This document shows positions 28,516 to 37,542 of a DNA stretch of 64,000 nucleotides, piece by piece. Made by a program: the position numbers and the translations under genes. The notes below the pieces were generated by a model that was not told the DNA's origin, searched no databases, and saw only the letters and a list, made by a program, of their open reading frames with translations. The DNA is from Stutzerimonas stutzeri RCH2 (lineage in GTDB: Bacteria > Pseudomonadota > Gammaproteobacteria > Pseudomonadales > Pseudomonadaceae), in NCBI RefSeq assembly GCF_000327065.1, contig NC_019936.1:2497001-2561000 (forward strand), written 5' to 3'. Position 1 is the stretch's first letter. Each line of letters opens with the position of its first letter.

Positions 28516-28908
28516 ATGAAATTCGTAATCGCCCTGTTCGCTCCGCCCCATTCACCCGCTGCCCGCCGCGCGTTGCGCTTTGCCGAAGCCGTGCTCGCTG
28601 GCGGGCATGAAATCGTCCGGCTGTTCTTCTATCAGGATGGCGTGCACAGTGCTTCAGCGAACGTCGTCGCGGCACAGGACGAACTGGACGTGGCGGCTGA
28701 ATGGAGCCGTTTCGTCAGCGCCAACCAGCTGGACGGCGTGGTCTGCATCGCCGCCGGCCTGCGTCGCGGCGTACTGGATGCCGGCGAAGCGCAGCGCTAC
28801 CGGCGCCCGGCAGCGAATCTTGCCGCTGGCTGGGAGCTGTCGGGACTCGGACAACTGCACGAAGCGGCGCAGCAAGCGGATCGCCTCGTCTGCTTCGGAG
28901 GTCATTGA
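28516..28908 (+). CDS. tusD: Sulfurtransferase TusD
   Basis: Protein of 130 residues of the DsrE family (KFVIALFAPPHSP, FFYQDGVHSA). The active cysteine is expected in GVVCIAAGLRRG. TusD is the catalytic subunit of TusBCD, which relays persulfide sulfur from TusA to TusE for 2-thiolation of U34 in tRNAs for Lys, Glu and Gln. The ribosome site is weak. It is followed immediately by tusC (overlap of 1 base), tusB and tusE. Confidence 0.92.
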   Translation: MKFVIALFAPPHSPAARRALRFAEAVLAGGHEIVRLFFYQDGVHSASANVVAAQDELDVAAEWSRFVSANQLDGVVCIAAGLRRGVLDAGEAQRYRRPAANLAAGWELSGLGQLHEAAQQADRLVCFGGH

Positions 28909-29267
28909 TGGCACGCTCCATGCTCATCATCAGCCGCCAGTCGCCCTGGGCCGGCCCATCGGCGCGCGAGGCGCTGGATATCGTGCTGGCCGGTGGGGCT
29001 TTCGAATTGCCGTTGGGGCTGCTGTTTCTCGACGACGGCGTGTTCCAGCTCGTCGCGTCACAGCGGGCTGCTTCGCTCGAGCAGAAGGACCTGACCGCGA
29101 ATCTGCAGGCGCTGCCGCTGTTCGGTGTCGATGCGCTGTTCGCCGCACGCCGCAGCCTGGCCGAGCGCAACCTGGATGAATCCGCTCTGGCACTGCCTGT
29201 CGAGGTACTCGATGACGCTGGCCTGAGTGCCCTGATCAACCGCTATGACCATGTGATCACGATCTGA
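28908..29267 (+). CDS. tusC: Sulfurtransferase complex subunit TusC
   Basis: Protein of 119 residues, DsrF-like, with SRQSPWAGPSAREALD and LFLDDGVFQLV. Structural partner in the TusBCD hexamer. Its start overlaps the tusD stop (TGATG), and its last base is the first base of tusB. Confidence 0.9.
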   Translation: MARSMLIISRQSPWAGPSAREALDIVLAGGAFELPLGLLFLDDGVFQLVASQRAASLEQKDLTANLQALPLFGVDALFAARRSLAERNLDESALALPVEVLDDAGLSALINRYDHVITI

Positions 29268-29569
29268 TGGCAACCCTGCATCTGCTTTCCCACACGCCTT
29301 TTGCCGATAGCCGCTTCGCCAGCTGTCTGCCGCTGCTGGCCGATTCCGACGCCCTGCTGCTGACCGGCGACGCGACCTACGCCCTGACGGCAGGCACACA
29401 GCCTGCGGCCGAACTGGAGCGCCTGCCGGAACAGGTCGCCGTGTTCGCGCTGGAGGAAGACGTGCAAGCCCGTGCGCTCAGTGCCCTGCCCGCTCGTGTG
29501 CAATTGCTGGACTATGCCGGCTTCGTCGAGCTGACCTGCCGCTACCAGCGGGTCAACAGCTGGTTATGA
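29267..29569 (+). CDS. tusB: Sulfurtransferase complex subunit TusB
   Basis: Protein of 100 residues, DsrH-like: TLHLLSHTPF at the N-terminus and LDYAGFVELTCRY near the end. Small partner of TusC and TusD. The ATG overlaps the tusC stop by one base, and the end overlaps tusE by 4 bases (ATGA). Confidence 0.9.
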   Translation: MATLHLLSHTPFADSRFASCLPLLADSDALLLTGDATYALTAGTQPAAELERLPEQVAVFALEEDVQARALSALPARVQLLDYAGFVELTCRYQRVNSWL

Positions 29570-29898
29570 GCCTGTTAGTCGACGGGCGCGAGATCGCGCT
29601 GGACAAGGACGGTTTTCTGGTCGATCTGGCGGACTGGAACGAAGCCGTTGCCGAAGCGCTGGCGGACCATGAAGGGCTTACGCTGGAAGCCGAGCACTGG
29701 GAAATCCTCCGGCTGCTGCGTGAGTTCTACAGCGAATTCCAGCTGTCGCCGGCCACTCGCCCTCTGATCAAGTACACCGCGCTCAAGCTGGGCGCGGAGA
29801 AAGGCAACAGCCTGCACCTCAACCGCCTGTTCAAGGGCACTCCTGCGAAACTGGCCGCCAAGCTGGCCGGGCTGCCAAAACCGAGCAATTGCCTATGA
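29566..29898 (+). CDS. tusE: Sulfur relay protein TusE/DsrC
   Basis: Protein of 110 residues with DKDGFLVDLADWNEAVAEALA and the C-terminal segment ending in Cys-Leu; that penultimate Cys109 is the conserved sulfur-accepting residue. It passes the persulfide to MnmA. Overlaps both neighbours by 4 bases. Confidence 0.92.
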   Translation: MSLLVDGREIALDKDGFLVDLADWNEAVAEALADHEGLTLEAEHWEILRLLREFYSEFQLSPATRPLIKYTALKLGAEKGNSLHLNRLFKGTPAKLAAKLAGLPKPSNCL

Positions 29899-30878
29899 GC
29901 CTCGAAACGCCTGCAGAACATCCTTTCGCCGCCTTCGTGCGCATTCTCGGCAAGGGCAAGCGTGGTGCACGCGACCTGACGCGTGAAGAAGCTCGCGAAG
30001 CCATGGGTATGCTGCTCGATGGCAAGGTGGAGGACGCTCAGCTGGGCGCCTTCCTCATGCTGCTGCGGCACAAGGAGGAAAGCGCCGAAGAGCTGGCCGG
30101 CTTCACCGAGGCGGTACGCGCACGGGTGCAGGCACCGGCGATCAGCGTCGATATCGACTGGCCGAGCTATGCCGGCAAGAAGCGCCACCTGCCCTGGTAT
30201 CTGTTGGCAGCCAAATGCCTGGCGGCGAATGGCGTGCGCATCCTCATGCATGGCGGTGGCGCGCACACCGCAGGGCGCATCTATACCGAACAGCAGCTGG
30301 AGCTGCTGGGCATTCGTCGCTGCGAGAACTGGCAACAGGTCAGCGCTGCACTGGACCAGAGCAATCTCGCGTTTATCCCGCTGGGCGCCTGGATGCCGGT
30401 GCTGCAACGCATGATCGACATGCGCAACCTGCTCGGCCTGCGCTCACCGGTGCACTCGCTGGCGCGCCTGCTCAATCCGCTGGGTGCCCGCTGCGGCCTG
30501 CAGAGCATCTTCCACCCCGGCTATCAGGATGCCCATCGCCAGGCCAGTACCCTGCTCGGCGACCACGCCATCGTCATCAAGGGCGAAGGCGGCGAGATCG
30601 AGATGAACCCGGACAACATTTCCCACCTCTACGGCACCACCAACGGAATGCCCTGGGACGAAGAGTGGCCAGCACTGTCCGAGCGCCGGCATGTGAAGCC
30701 CGCACAGCTCGACTCGCAACAGCTGCTCGCGGTCTGGACCGGCGCGCATGAAGAGGCCTACGGCGAACTGGCGGTGATCGCCACCATGGCGCTTGCCTTG
30801 CGCGGCTTGGGGATGGAGCGCGAGGCAGCATTCGCCCAGGCTCGAGCCTACTGGCAAGCACGCCACTCATCGATTTAA
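29895..30878 (+). CDS. YbiB-like protein (TrpD2 / glycosyl transferase family)
   Basis: Protein of 327 residues resembling anthranilate phosphoribosyltransferase in fold: an N-terminal helical domain (LTREEAREAMGMLLDGKVED) and a glycine-rich MHGGGAHTAGR loop, with IKGEGGEIEMNPD later. Close relatives (YbiB/TrpD2) lack the trp enzyme activity and bind nucleic acid; E. coli YbiB is linked to the SOS response. It is joined to tusE by an ATGA overlap, suggesting a role around tRNA modification or nucleic acids. Confidence 0.82.
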   Translation: MSLETPAEHPFAAFVRILGKGKRGARDLTREEAREAMGMLLDGKVEDAQLGAFLMLLRHKEESAEELAGFTEAVRARVQAPAISVDIDWPSYAGKKRHLPWYLLAAKCLAANGVRILMHGGGAHTAGRIYTEQQLELLGIRRCENWQQVSAALDQSNLAFIPLGAWMPVLQRMIDMRNLLGLRSPVHSLARLLNPLGARCGLQSIFHPGYQDAHRQASTLLGDHAIVIKGEGGEIEMNPDNISHLYGTTNGMPWDEEWPALSERRHVKPAQLDSQQLLAVWTGAHEEAYGELAVIATMALALRGLGMEREAAFAQARAYWQARHSSI

Positions 30879-30960
30879 GCGATAGGATTAACCCACCGTT
30901 CGGTCACATTAATCGAACCATGCTTCCTAGACTGCCTCCTATCCGCAACAGGAGGACAAA

Positions 30961-31980
30961 ATGGGATTACTGATAGATGGCCAGTGGCATGACCGCTGGT
31001 ACGCAAGCCGCGACGGCAGATTCGAACGAGAGCATTCCAAGCGTCACAACTGGATCACCCGGGACGGCTCACCGGGCCCGGGTGGCAAGACGGCCTTTCC
31101 AGCCGAGGCTGGCCGTTACCACCTCTATGTCTCTCTCGCCTGCCCCTGGGCTCACCGCACGCTGATCTACCGCAAACTCAAAGGCCTCGAGAAGCTGATC
31201 GACGTGTCGGTGGTCAGCTGGCTGATGGCGGAAAATGGTTGGACCTTCGACAAGGCCACCGGCTCCAGCGGCGATGCGCTGGACAACCTCGACTACCTGC
31301 ATCAGCGCTATACCCGCGATGATTCCGGCTACTCCGGACGCGTCACCGTGCCCCTGCTATGGGATCGCGAGCGCCAGTGCATCGTCAACAATGAATCCTC
31401 CGAGCTCATCCGCATTCTCAACAGCGCTTTCGACGACCTAACCGGCTCGCACCTGGATTTCTACCCCGAGCCGTTACGCGGCGAGATCGATGCGCTGAAT
31501 GCGCGGATCTACCCGGCCATCAACAACGGCGTATACCGTGCCGGCTTCGCCACCACACAGGAGGCGTATGAAGAGGCATTCGACGAGCTGTTTCGCGAGC
31601 TGGATTGGGTCGAACGGCGGCTGGGCAAACAGCGTTATCTGACCGGGGAATACCTGACGGAAGCCGACTGGCGCCTGTTCACCACGGCCGTGCGCTTCGA
31701 TGCGGTGTACTTCGGCCATTTCAAGTGCAACCTGCGTCGAATCGAGGACTATCCGAACCTGTCGAACTGGCTGCGCGAGCTGTACCAGTGGCCTGGCATC
31801 GCCGAAACGGTGGACTTTACCCATATCAAGAGCCACTACTACGCCAGCCACCGGCAGATCAACGGCAACGGCATCATTCCCAAAGGGCCAGCCCTTGGGC
31901 TGCACCGACCGCATGACCGCGAGCGCCTCCCGGGACGTGGCATATGGGCGCGCCACCTCAGCGCTGCCTCGCAAGCCTGA
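30961..31980 (+). CDS. yqjG: Glutathionyl-hydroquinone reductase
   Basis: Protein of 339 residues of the Xi-class glutathione transferases. The catalytic Cys lies in VSLACPWAHR, followed by NNESSELIRILN (glutathione contact) and the C-terminal helical domain with LTEADWRLFTTAVRFD. It reduces glutathionyl-hydroquinones and so protects quinol pools. AGGAGG precedes the ATG, and the 82-bp upstream gap has its own possible promoter. It is convergent with nahK, with a 27-base gap and no clear terminator. Confidence 0.9.
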   Translation: MGLLIDGQWHDRWYASRDGRFEREHSKRHNWITRDGSPGPGGKTAFPAEAGRYHLYVSLACPWAHRTLIYRKLKGLEKLIDVSVVSWLMAENGWTFDKATGSSGDALDNLDYLHQRYTRDDSGYSGRVTVPLLWDRERQCIVNNESSELIRILNSAFDDLTGSHLDFYPEPLRGEIDALNARIYPAINNGVYRAGFATTQEAYEEAFDELFRELDWVERRLGKQRYLTGEYLTEADWRLFTTAVRFDAVYFGHFKCNLRRIEDYPNLSNWLRELYQWPGIAETVDFTHIKSHYYASHRQINGNGIIPKGPALGLHRPHDRERLPGRGIWARHLSAASQA

Positions 31981-32007
31981 CGACCGCTGCGAATACCGGC
32001 CGTGTCG

Positions 32008-34647
32008 CTACCCCGCCGTGCCGTGTTCCAGCATGTGGCACATGGCGGTTTTCAGCTTCATCGGCCGCACCGGCTTGTGCATCAGCATATGGCCGAGCTC
32101 GCGCACCTGCTGCTTGAGTTCGTTGCTGTAATTGGCGGTGATCATCAGCGCCGGTAACGGGCTGGCGCGTCGCGCGTTGACGGTGGCGACGACGTCGATG
32201 CCGGTGTGGCCGTTGTCGAGGTGGTAATCGGCAATCATCAGGTCGGCTTCAGCATGGAAGTTGTCGACCTGCCGCGCCAGGTCTTCCTCGGACAGCGCCG
32301 TGATGACCTTGCAACCCCAGCCTTCCAGCAACGTGCGCATGCCGGCGCAGATCGCAGTGTCGTTATCCAGCACCCACACCCGGGCGCCCTGCAGGCGCTG
32401 CAGTACGAGTTCCGTGGTGCTTGGCTCCGGACGTGCCTTGGGCGCGCGCTTGGCCAGCGGCACCTCGATGGCGAAGCAGGAGCCACGTCCCGGTTGCGAA
32501 GTGACACGAATGCGATGACCGAGGATGCGCGCGATCTTCTCGACAATGGCGAGGCCTAGGCCCAGCCCGCGATCCTGATTCGGCCGTACGCCCTCCCCGC
32601 GTTTGAATTCCTGGAAGATCTCCTCGAGCTTGTCCGAGGCGATGCCGACGCCGGTATCCCACACTTCGATGGACAGGCTCTGCCGATGCCGCCGACAGCC
32701 CAACAGCACGCGCCCCTTGGGCGTGTAGCGAATAGCATTGGTCAGCAGATTGCGCAGGATGCGCGCCAGCAGCTGGATATCGCTGCGCACCAGTGCCGAA
32801 CAGGGAATGAAATCTAGCTGCAGCTGCTCGGCCCCGGCGATCTGGCGAAACTCCATGGCGAGGTTTTCCAACAGCTCGCTGACGGCGAACGGGGCGATAT
32901 CCGGCTTGATCACGCCGGCATCCAGCTTGGAAATATCGACCAGGGTGCCAAGCAGGTTTTCCACGTCTTCCAGCGAATTGCTGATATTGCGGATCAACCC
33001 GCCATTGAGCGCTCCCGGCTGTTCGAGCAAGGCGCTGGTGAACAACCGTGCAGCGTTTAGCGGCTGCAACAGATCGTGGCTGACGGCCGCGAGGAACTTG
33101 GTCTTGGACAGGTTGGCCACTTCCGCTTCGCGCTTGGCCTCGCGCAGACGCGCCTCGGCATGACTGCGCTCGTCGATCTCGCGCAACAGCTGGCCGTTGA
33201 GACTGGTCAACTCGGCAGTGCGCTCTCGCACGCGCTGTTCGAGGTTCTGGTAGGCCTGGTGCAGCGCCTCGGCGGTGCGGCGGCGGTCGGTGATGTCCTG
33301 GATCAGCACGAAGATGCCGGCCACTTCGCCATTGGCCTGCCGGTTCGGTACATACGAGCGCAGCATATAGCGCTGCTGCCCTGCGTGGTTGCGCTCGGCC
33401 ATCTCGAAACTGACGCTTTCGCCCGACAGCGCCCGGTCGATGTACGGCTCCAGTTGCCGCCAATGCTCGCCGCTGTGCACCTCACGCAGGGACTGGCCGA
33501 GCATGCCGTCGCTGGGCCAGCGGTACCATTCCTCGTAGACCTTGTTGGTGAACTCGTAGGTGAGATCGGCCGAGACATAGGCGATCAGCGCCGGAACATG
33601 GTCAGTGATCAGGCGAATCCAGCGCTCGCTCTCGCGCAACGCCTCGGCATGGCGGTAGCGCTCGGTGATATCGGTGAAGGTGTTGACGAAGCCACCGGTG
33701 GGCAGCGCGTGGGTACGAATTTCCAGCACCCGACCATCGAACAGGCGCTGTTCCAGCTCGCGAATCGGCCGGCCGCGGGCGTCACGGCTATTGGGTGTGA
33801 GCAGGGTCAGCTCGCTGTCGGCCATGACCTCCTCGAACGGCCGGTGTGCCTCGATCGGTGCCAGCCCGCAGAGCTCGAGAAAGCGCCGATTCCACAGTTC
33901 CAGCGCGCCTTCGGCGCTGACCATCGCCACGCCTTGGGACAGGTTGTCCACGGCGCGCTGCAACAGTCGCGACTTCTGCGCCAGCGCCTGCTCGCGGCGC
34001 ATGGTTTCGCTGACCTTCACTTCGGTGATGTCGGTGTAGAGGATGACCAGCCCACCTTCGCGGGTCGGGCGCTCACTGACCTGCACCCAGCGCCCGTTGT
34101 TCAGGCGGTACACCGTGGGTTCATCGCCCTTGCCACGGTGCTCCTCGACGATCAGCCCGGTGCTTTCGGCCAGCCGCCGCACTTCCGCCAACCGCGTGCC
34201 GGCGTTGATACGCGCGCGCGTGCGTGTCCACAGCGACTTGAAACGACGGTTGAAGAGGACGATGCGCTGGTCGCGGTCGAACAGCACGAATGCATCGGAA
34301 ATGCTTTCGATGGCGTCGACCAGGTGCTGGTGCGCGGTTTCCGCGCGCAGCCGCGCATCGCTGAGCAGCTGATTGCTGCCCTTGAGCTCGGCCATCGCCT
34401 GATTCAGGGCGTCGGTGCGCTCGCGGACCTGCTCGGCCAGTTCCACCGAATGCTGGAATGCCGCATAGGAGGCATCCCGTCCCGCGCCGCTGGATTCGAC
34501 ACGTTCGATCAGCGCGGCGTTGATGCGTTTGAGCTTGTGGTTTTCGCGCTCGAGTTCGGCCTGCCGTGCCAGCAGCTCAGCGACCTGCCCGGCCTCCGGG
34601 TCGGCCAATGGCGACACCGGTGAAGGTCTGGTTGATGTGCATGCCAT
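32008..34647 (-). CDS. nahK: Hybrid histidine kinase NahK (NosP-associated, multi-PAS)
   Basis: Soluble protein of 879 residues: coiled-coil N-terminus (about 20-100), three PAS domains (about 105-460; SISDAFVLFDRDQRIV, NLSQGVAMVSAEG, DHVPALIAYVSADL), a HisKA domain with SHDLLQPL, an HATPase domain (NLLTNAIRYTPKG, DTGVGI, GLGLGLAI) and a receiver with phospho-acceptor Asp807 or its neighbour in IADYHLD. It corresponds to P. aeruginosa NahK, which phosphorylates HptB and links nitric oxide sensing to biofilm dispersal. The frame overlaps nosP by 71 bases; a GTG at 34617 or TTG at 34608 are alternative starts. Confidence 0.88.
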   Translation of the reverse strand: MACTSTRPSPVSPLADPEAGQVAELLARQAELERENHKLKRINAALIERVESSGAGRDASYAAFQHSVELAEQVRERTDALNQAMAELKGSNQLLSDARLRAETAHQHLVDAIESISDAFVLFDRDQRIVLFNRRFKSLWTRTRARINAGTRLAEVRRLAESTGLIVEEHRGKGDEPTVYRLNNGRWVQVSERPTREGGLVILYTDITEVKVSETMRREQALAQKSRLLQRAVDNLSQGVAMVSAEGALELWNRRFLELCGLAPIEAHRPFEEVMADSELTLLTPNSRDARGRPIRELEQRLFDGRVLEIRTHALPTGGFVNTFTDITERYRHAEALRESERWIRLITDHVPALIAYVSADLTYEFTNKVYEEWYRWPSDGMLGQSLREVHSGEHWRQLEPYIDRALSGESVSFEMAERNHAGQQRYMLRSYVPNRQANGEVAGIFVLIQDITDRRRTAEALHQAYQNLEQRVRERTAELTSLNGQLLREIDERSHAEARLREAKREAEVANLSKTKFLAAVSHDLLQPLNAARLFTSALLEQPGALNGGLIRNISNSLEDVENLLGTLVDISKLDAGVIKPDIAPFAVSELLENLAMEFRQIAGAEQLQLDFIPCSALVRSDIQLLARILRNLLTNAIRYTPKGRVLLGCRRHRQSLSIEVWDTGVGIASDKLEEIFQEFKRGEGVRPNQDRGLGLGLAIVEKIARILGHRIRVTSQPGRGSCFAIEVPLAKRAPKARPEPSTTELVLQRLQGARVWVLDNDTAICAGMRTLLEGWGCKVITALSEEDLARQVDNFHAEADLMIADYHLDNGHTGIDVVATVNARRASPLPALMITANYSNELKQQVRELGHMLMHKPVRPMKLKTAMCHMLEHGTAG

Positions 34648-35740
34648 TGAACTGCTCTCCGTAGGTGTTGAAGCCGATCACCTGCTGGCGTCGGAGAAAA
34701 GCCGAGGTTTCCTCACTGGTATCGTTGGCCTCGATTTCCAGACGGCGCAGGAAGCAGTCGCAGCCGATCGTGAGCAGCGGCGGGCCAAGGCGCTGCTCCA
34801 GCCGCTCGAACAAAGCTTCCAGATTCGGCATCAATGGCCCCGGCTCCATGGCCGTCAGCACGATGCCGTTCTCCACCGCGCAATAGAAGGTCAGGCTCAT
34901 GTCCTCGTTGACCTTCTGGATCGAGCGCACGTAGTAGTGCTCGTTGATCCGCACCGCCAGCGGATGGGCTGCGAACAGGCGGTGGTCGAGATCGCTGACC
35001 GGTACACCGATCAGCCGTGCATATTCCTCGGCAGCCGGCTCGGCGTTCAGTTCGTACACCCGACGGCTGTTGCTGTCGGCGCGGGTCACCACCAGTTTGT
35101 CTTCGAGGGGCAGGATGTGATGGGTGGTGAACACCTCGAAATCCAGCCAGGTATTGATCAGTACCACGATCGCCGCGCCACTGTAGAAACGGCCGTCGTA
35201 ATACACATAGGTATCGCTCAAGTGGTTGTCGTCGCCGGCTGAGCCACCGAAATGCGGGATGCTGCCGAAGGCGGCGCTCAGTGCCGAGAGCACCACCTCC
35301 TCGCGACTGGACAGCCCGTCGAGCAGAGTCAGCGCAAAGCTGTGGTCCTTGATCGGCGCCAACGAGTTGCTGCGGCAATCGCTACCCAGCCGCTCGACCA
35401 GCTGCTGGGCCTCGATCAGGCTGAAGCGGTCCATCTCGTCGATAAGCTCGCAGGCGATGGAAAAGTTGCGATGGTCGAAGCCGACTGCCGTCACGCAGCT
35501 GCGGCCATAGCCCTGGGAGGTAATTTCCCCCGCCGAGGTGCAGCCGACCAGGCGCACGCCACCGAAGTACTGGCGCAGCGCATCGCCCAGCGCGGGCAGG
35601 TCGTATTCCGCCGAACAGAAGAACAGCACGAAACCCAGATGCGGATGCATCAGCTGGCGCGCCAGGTCCTGTGCCACCGTCTCGGGCAGCCGGGCCTCGG
35701 ACATCGCGGTGCGGATTACTTCGCCTTGTTCATCGGTCAC
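34577..35740 (-). CDS. nosP: NosP, FIST-domain nitric oxide sensor
   Basis: Protein of 387 residues with an N-terminal FIST domain (LGFVLFFCSAEYDL, VRLVGCTSAGEI, HFGGSAGDD) and a C-terminal FIST_C domain (RRLEIEANDTSEE). NosP binds haem, senses NO and inhibits the neighbouring kinase NahK; gene order and overlap match the P. aeruginosa pair. I start at the GTG at 35740, with an ATG at 35704 as alternative. Cytoplasmic. Confidence 0.88.
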   Translation of the reverse strand: MTDEQGEVIRTAMSEARLPETVAQDLARQLMHPHLGFVLFFCSAEYDLPALGDALRQYFGGVRLVGCTSAGEITSQGYGRSCVTAVGFDHRNFSIACELIDEMDRFSLIEAQQLVERLGSDCRSNSLAPIKDHSFALTLLDGLSSREEVVLSALSAAFGSIPHFGGSAGDDNHLSDTYVYYDGRFYSGAAIVVLINTWLDFEVFTTHHILPLEDKLVVTRADSNSRRVYELNAEPAAEEYARLIGVPVSDLDHRLFAAHPLAVRINEHYYVRSIQKVNEDMSLTFYCAVENGIVLTAMEPGPLMPNLEALFERLEQRLGPPLLTIGCDCFLRRLEIEANDTSEETSAFLRRQQVIGFNTYGEQFNGMHINQTFTGVAIGRPGGRAGR

Positions 35741-36066
35741 GCACGATACCCCGCACCACCTGAATCGGATGACCTCATTCTTGGCCAGGGCATATGGCCC
35801 GAAAATGCTACTTGAGTACCGGTAAAGGCCTGCCTAGGTAGCATCGCGACGAAACAACGCAGGCTGGCTACAGTTCCGCTGCCGTCCGCAACCCTCCCGG
35901 GATGTGCGCGAAAAAGGCCGGCCCCTTGCGGGAACCGGCCTTTCAGGATGCAACGTTGATCGCTGCAGTCCGGGCGTGGAGACGATCAACGTACACACCA
36001 CTGCTTCGCAACGGATGGCACGACCTACGGTTCGGCTGCCATCCGCGCCCTTCGATCACGCCTTGC
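35741..36066. other. Intergenic region between porin and nosP
   Basis: This stretch contains the presumed nosP promoter (not identifiable by eye), the porin terminator at 35911-35943 and a second perfect 10-bp inverted repeat ACGTTGATCG / CGATCAACGT (35953-35992) with a 20-base loop. The second repeat lies between the terminator and the porin stop, so it is probably also part of the porin mRNA 3' end. No coding frame is convincing. Confidence 0.5.
35911..35943 (-). terminator. Intrinsic terminator of the porin gene
   Basis: On the minus strand AAAGGCCGG...CCGGCCTTT is followed by TT, giving a run of five Ts, about 125 bases after the porin stop. The stem of 9 pairs can extend through the GGTTCC/GGGGCC region. 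Confidence 0.8.
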
Positions 36067-37272
36067 TTAGAAGCTCAGCGCCGCGCCCAATGCAAAGGTG
36101 CGGGTTTCTTCGTCAAGCGCCGGGGTGTCGCGACCCTCGATCTCGAACTGGTTCAGCTCGGCCACCAGCGTCAGGTTGTCGTTGATGCTGTGGAACAGGG
36201 CGATGCCACGGGTCTCAAAGTCTGCCGCGTTGTTACCAAGACCATTGCCGTCATCCTTGGTCTTGCCGTAGGACAGCGCCACACGGTTCTTGCCGAAGCG
36301 GTAGGAGCCCTGCAGCAGATAACCGTCGCTGTCCACTTCACGCAGCAAGGCCTTGTTGGCGTTGTTGGTGAAGAACGGGTTGATACCTTCGGCCTGGAAG
36401 CCCGACGCGGTCAACGACAGGTTGCCCATCTTGGCCTGCACGCCATAGCCCAAGCCTTTGGAGTCAACTTTCTCGATGCTGCTGTCGGTATTGTCCGAAC
36501 TCTGCTGCATGCCGTTGATCCAGGTGTAGAACTGGGTGCCGCCCAGCTCGAACTCGTAGGTCACCTCGGTTTCGAAGCGCGGGGCTTCCTGGTAGGCCTT
36601 GTCCAAGTCATAACCGGGCACAGTGGGATCCGATACCTCGGTAGTATCAACTGGATCCATGATGCCGGCGGCGATGCGCAGGCCGCTCATCTTCGGCGAG
36701 CGATAGGTGATCTGCGAAGTCGGGAACGGGTACGGGTAGCCGGTGCCGATATTGCCGAAGGACACGCCGCCGCCATCGACCAGGCCCAGGGTATCGCTGA
36801 CCTGGCCGTAACCGCTGAGCAGCTCGTCGAGCAGGATGTTGGAACGGCCGAACAGGCCGAAGTCCTTACCGAACAGCACTTCACCCCATTGCTCGTTGCC
36901 GGCAGTGGCGTAGAACTGACGTACGTCGATGCCGGTTTCAGTGCCGTTGGTGTCACTGTCGTTAATCGTTACCCAGAAGGAAGAGCGGCCACCCAGCTTG
37001 AGGTCGCCGACCTGCTTGCCGAAGTTGAAGCCGATCCAGTTGGGCAGGAAGCCCATCTTCACCCGCGACTGCTTGCGATCGAACTGCTCGCCGTCCCGCT
37101 CCACATCGCTGTGGACATAGAAGGTGTTGAAGTAGCCATCGGTAGAGAAAGTGGTGTCGTTCTGGTCATAGAGCACGATCTCGGCCATTGCCGACTGGCT
37201 CACGGTCATGGCTATTGCACTGGCCAGGGCCAGGGGCAGCAGGGTTGATACGGCTTTCTTGTTGTTGTGCAT
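36067..37272 (-). CDS. Outer-membrane porin (Gram-negative type)
   Basis: Protein of 401 residues with a signal peptide (cut after about residue 30, QSAMA) and alternating beta-strand pattern ending in Phe (GAALSF), the outer-membrane insertion signal. Internal features are FNFGKQVGDLKLGGRSSFW and GEVLFGKDFGLFGRSN, found in Pseudomonas trimeric general porins. The substrate is unknown. The 270-bp upstream region holds three palindromes (37356-37382, 37393-37402 and 37421-37438) that may regulate it. Confidence 0.85.
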   Translation of the reverse strand: MHNNKKAVSTLLPLALASAIAMTVSQSAMAEIVLYDQNDTTFSTDGYFNTFYVHSDVERDGEQFDRKQSRVKMGFLPNWIGFNFGKQVGDLKLGGRSSFWVTINDSDTNGTETGIDVRQFYATAGNEQWGEVLFGKDFGLFGRSNILLDELLSGYGQVSDTLGLVDGGGVSFGNIGTGYPYPFPTSQITYRSPKMSGLRIAAGIMDPVDTTEVSDPTVPGYDLDKAYQEAPRFETEVTYEFELGGTQFYTWINGMQQSSDNTDSSIEKVDSKGLGYGVQAKMGNLSLTASGFQAEGINPFFTNNANKALLREVDSDGYLLQGSYRFGKNRVALSYGKTKDDGNGLGNNAADFETRGIALFHSINDNLTLVAELNQFEIEGRDTPALDEETRTFALGAALSF

Positions 37273-37355
37273 GGCGCTCTCCGCTGTATTGACGACAAGC
37301 AGTCGTGACGGGAGCGATTATCGAAAGGCCATCAAAGCGCACATACGCTGCGATG

Positions 37356-37382
37356 GCGGCGAAAGGCTAGTACTTTCGCCGC
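37356..37382. promoter_or_regulatory. Perfect 10-bp dyad upstream of the porin gene
   Basis: GCGGCGAAAG-GCTAGTA-CTTTCGCCGC lies 84 bases before the porin start, between the divergent 5' side of the porin and the 3' end of pqqF. It can be a terminator-like hairpin for pqqF transcripts or an operator for the porin. A second dyad CTAAGCG-ACGA-CGCTTAG is at 37421-37438. I cannot decide between the roles. Confidence 0.4.
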
Positions 37383-37542
37383 GGGTGCAGTCTTGCATGC
37401 AAAGCATCTAATCCATGCGGCTAAGCGACGACGCTTAGGTCGTACACCCAAAGCAGCGAACAGCCGACCCGGCGTCCGGGCAAAGGCAGCCTTCGGCGTG
37501 GAGGATGATGAGAAATGGTTGTTCGAGTTGAGCCGCGCTCGT

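Noticed and set aside
33076-34623. 515-codon plus-strand frame opposite nahK
   Set aside because: Antisense shadow without domain signatures; nahK on the other strand has complete PAS, kinase and receiver motifs.
35902-37248. Long 448-codon frame opposite the porin gene
   Set aside because: Antisense to a signal-peptide-bearing porin with clear family features; the translated sequence shows no recognisable domain, and such shadow frames are expected at this GC content.
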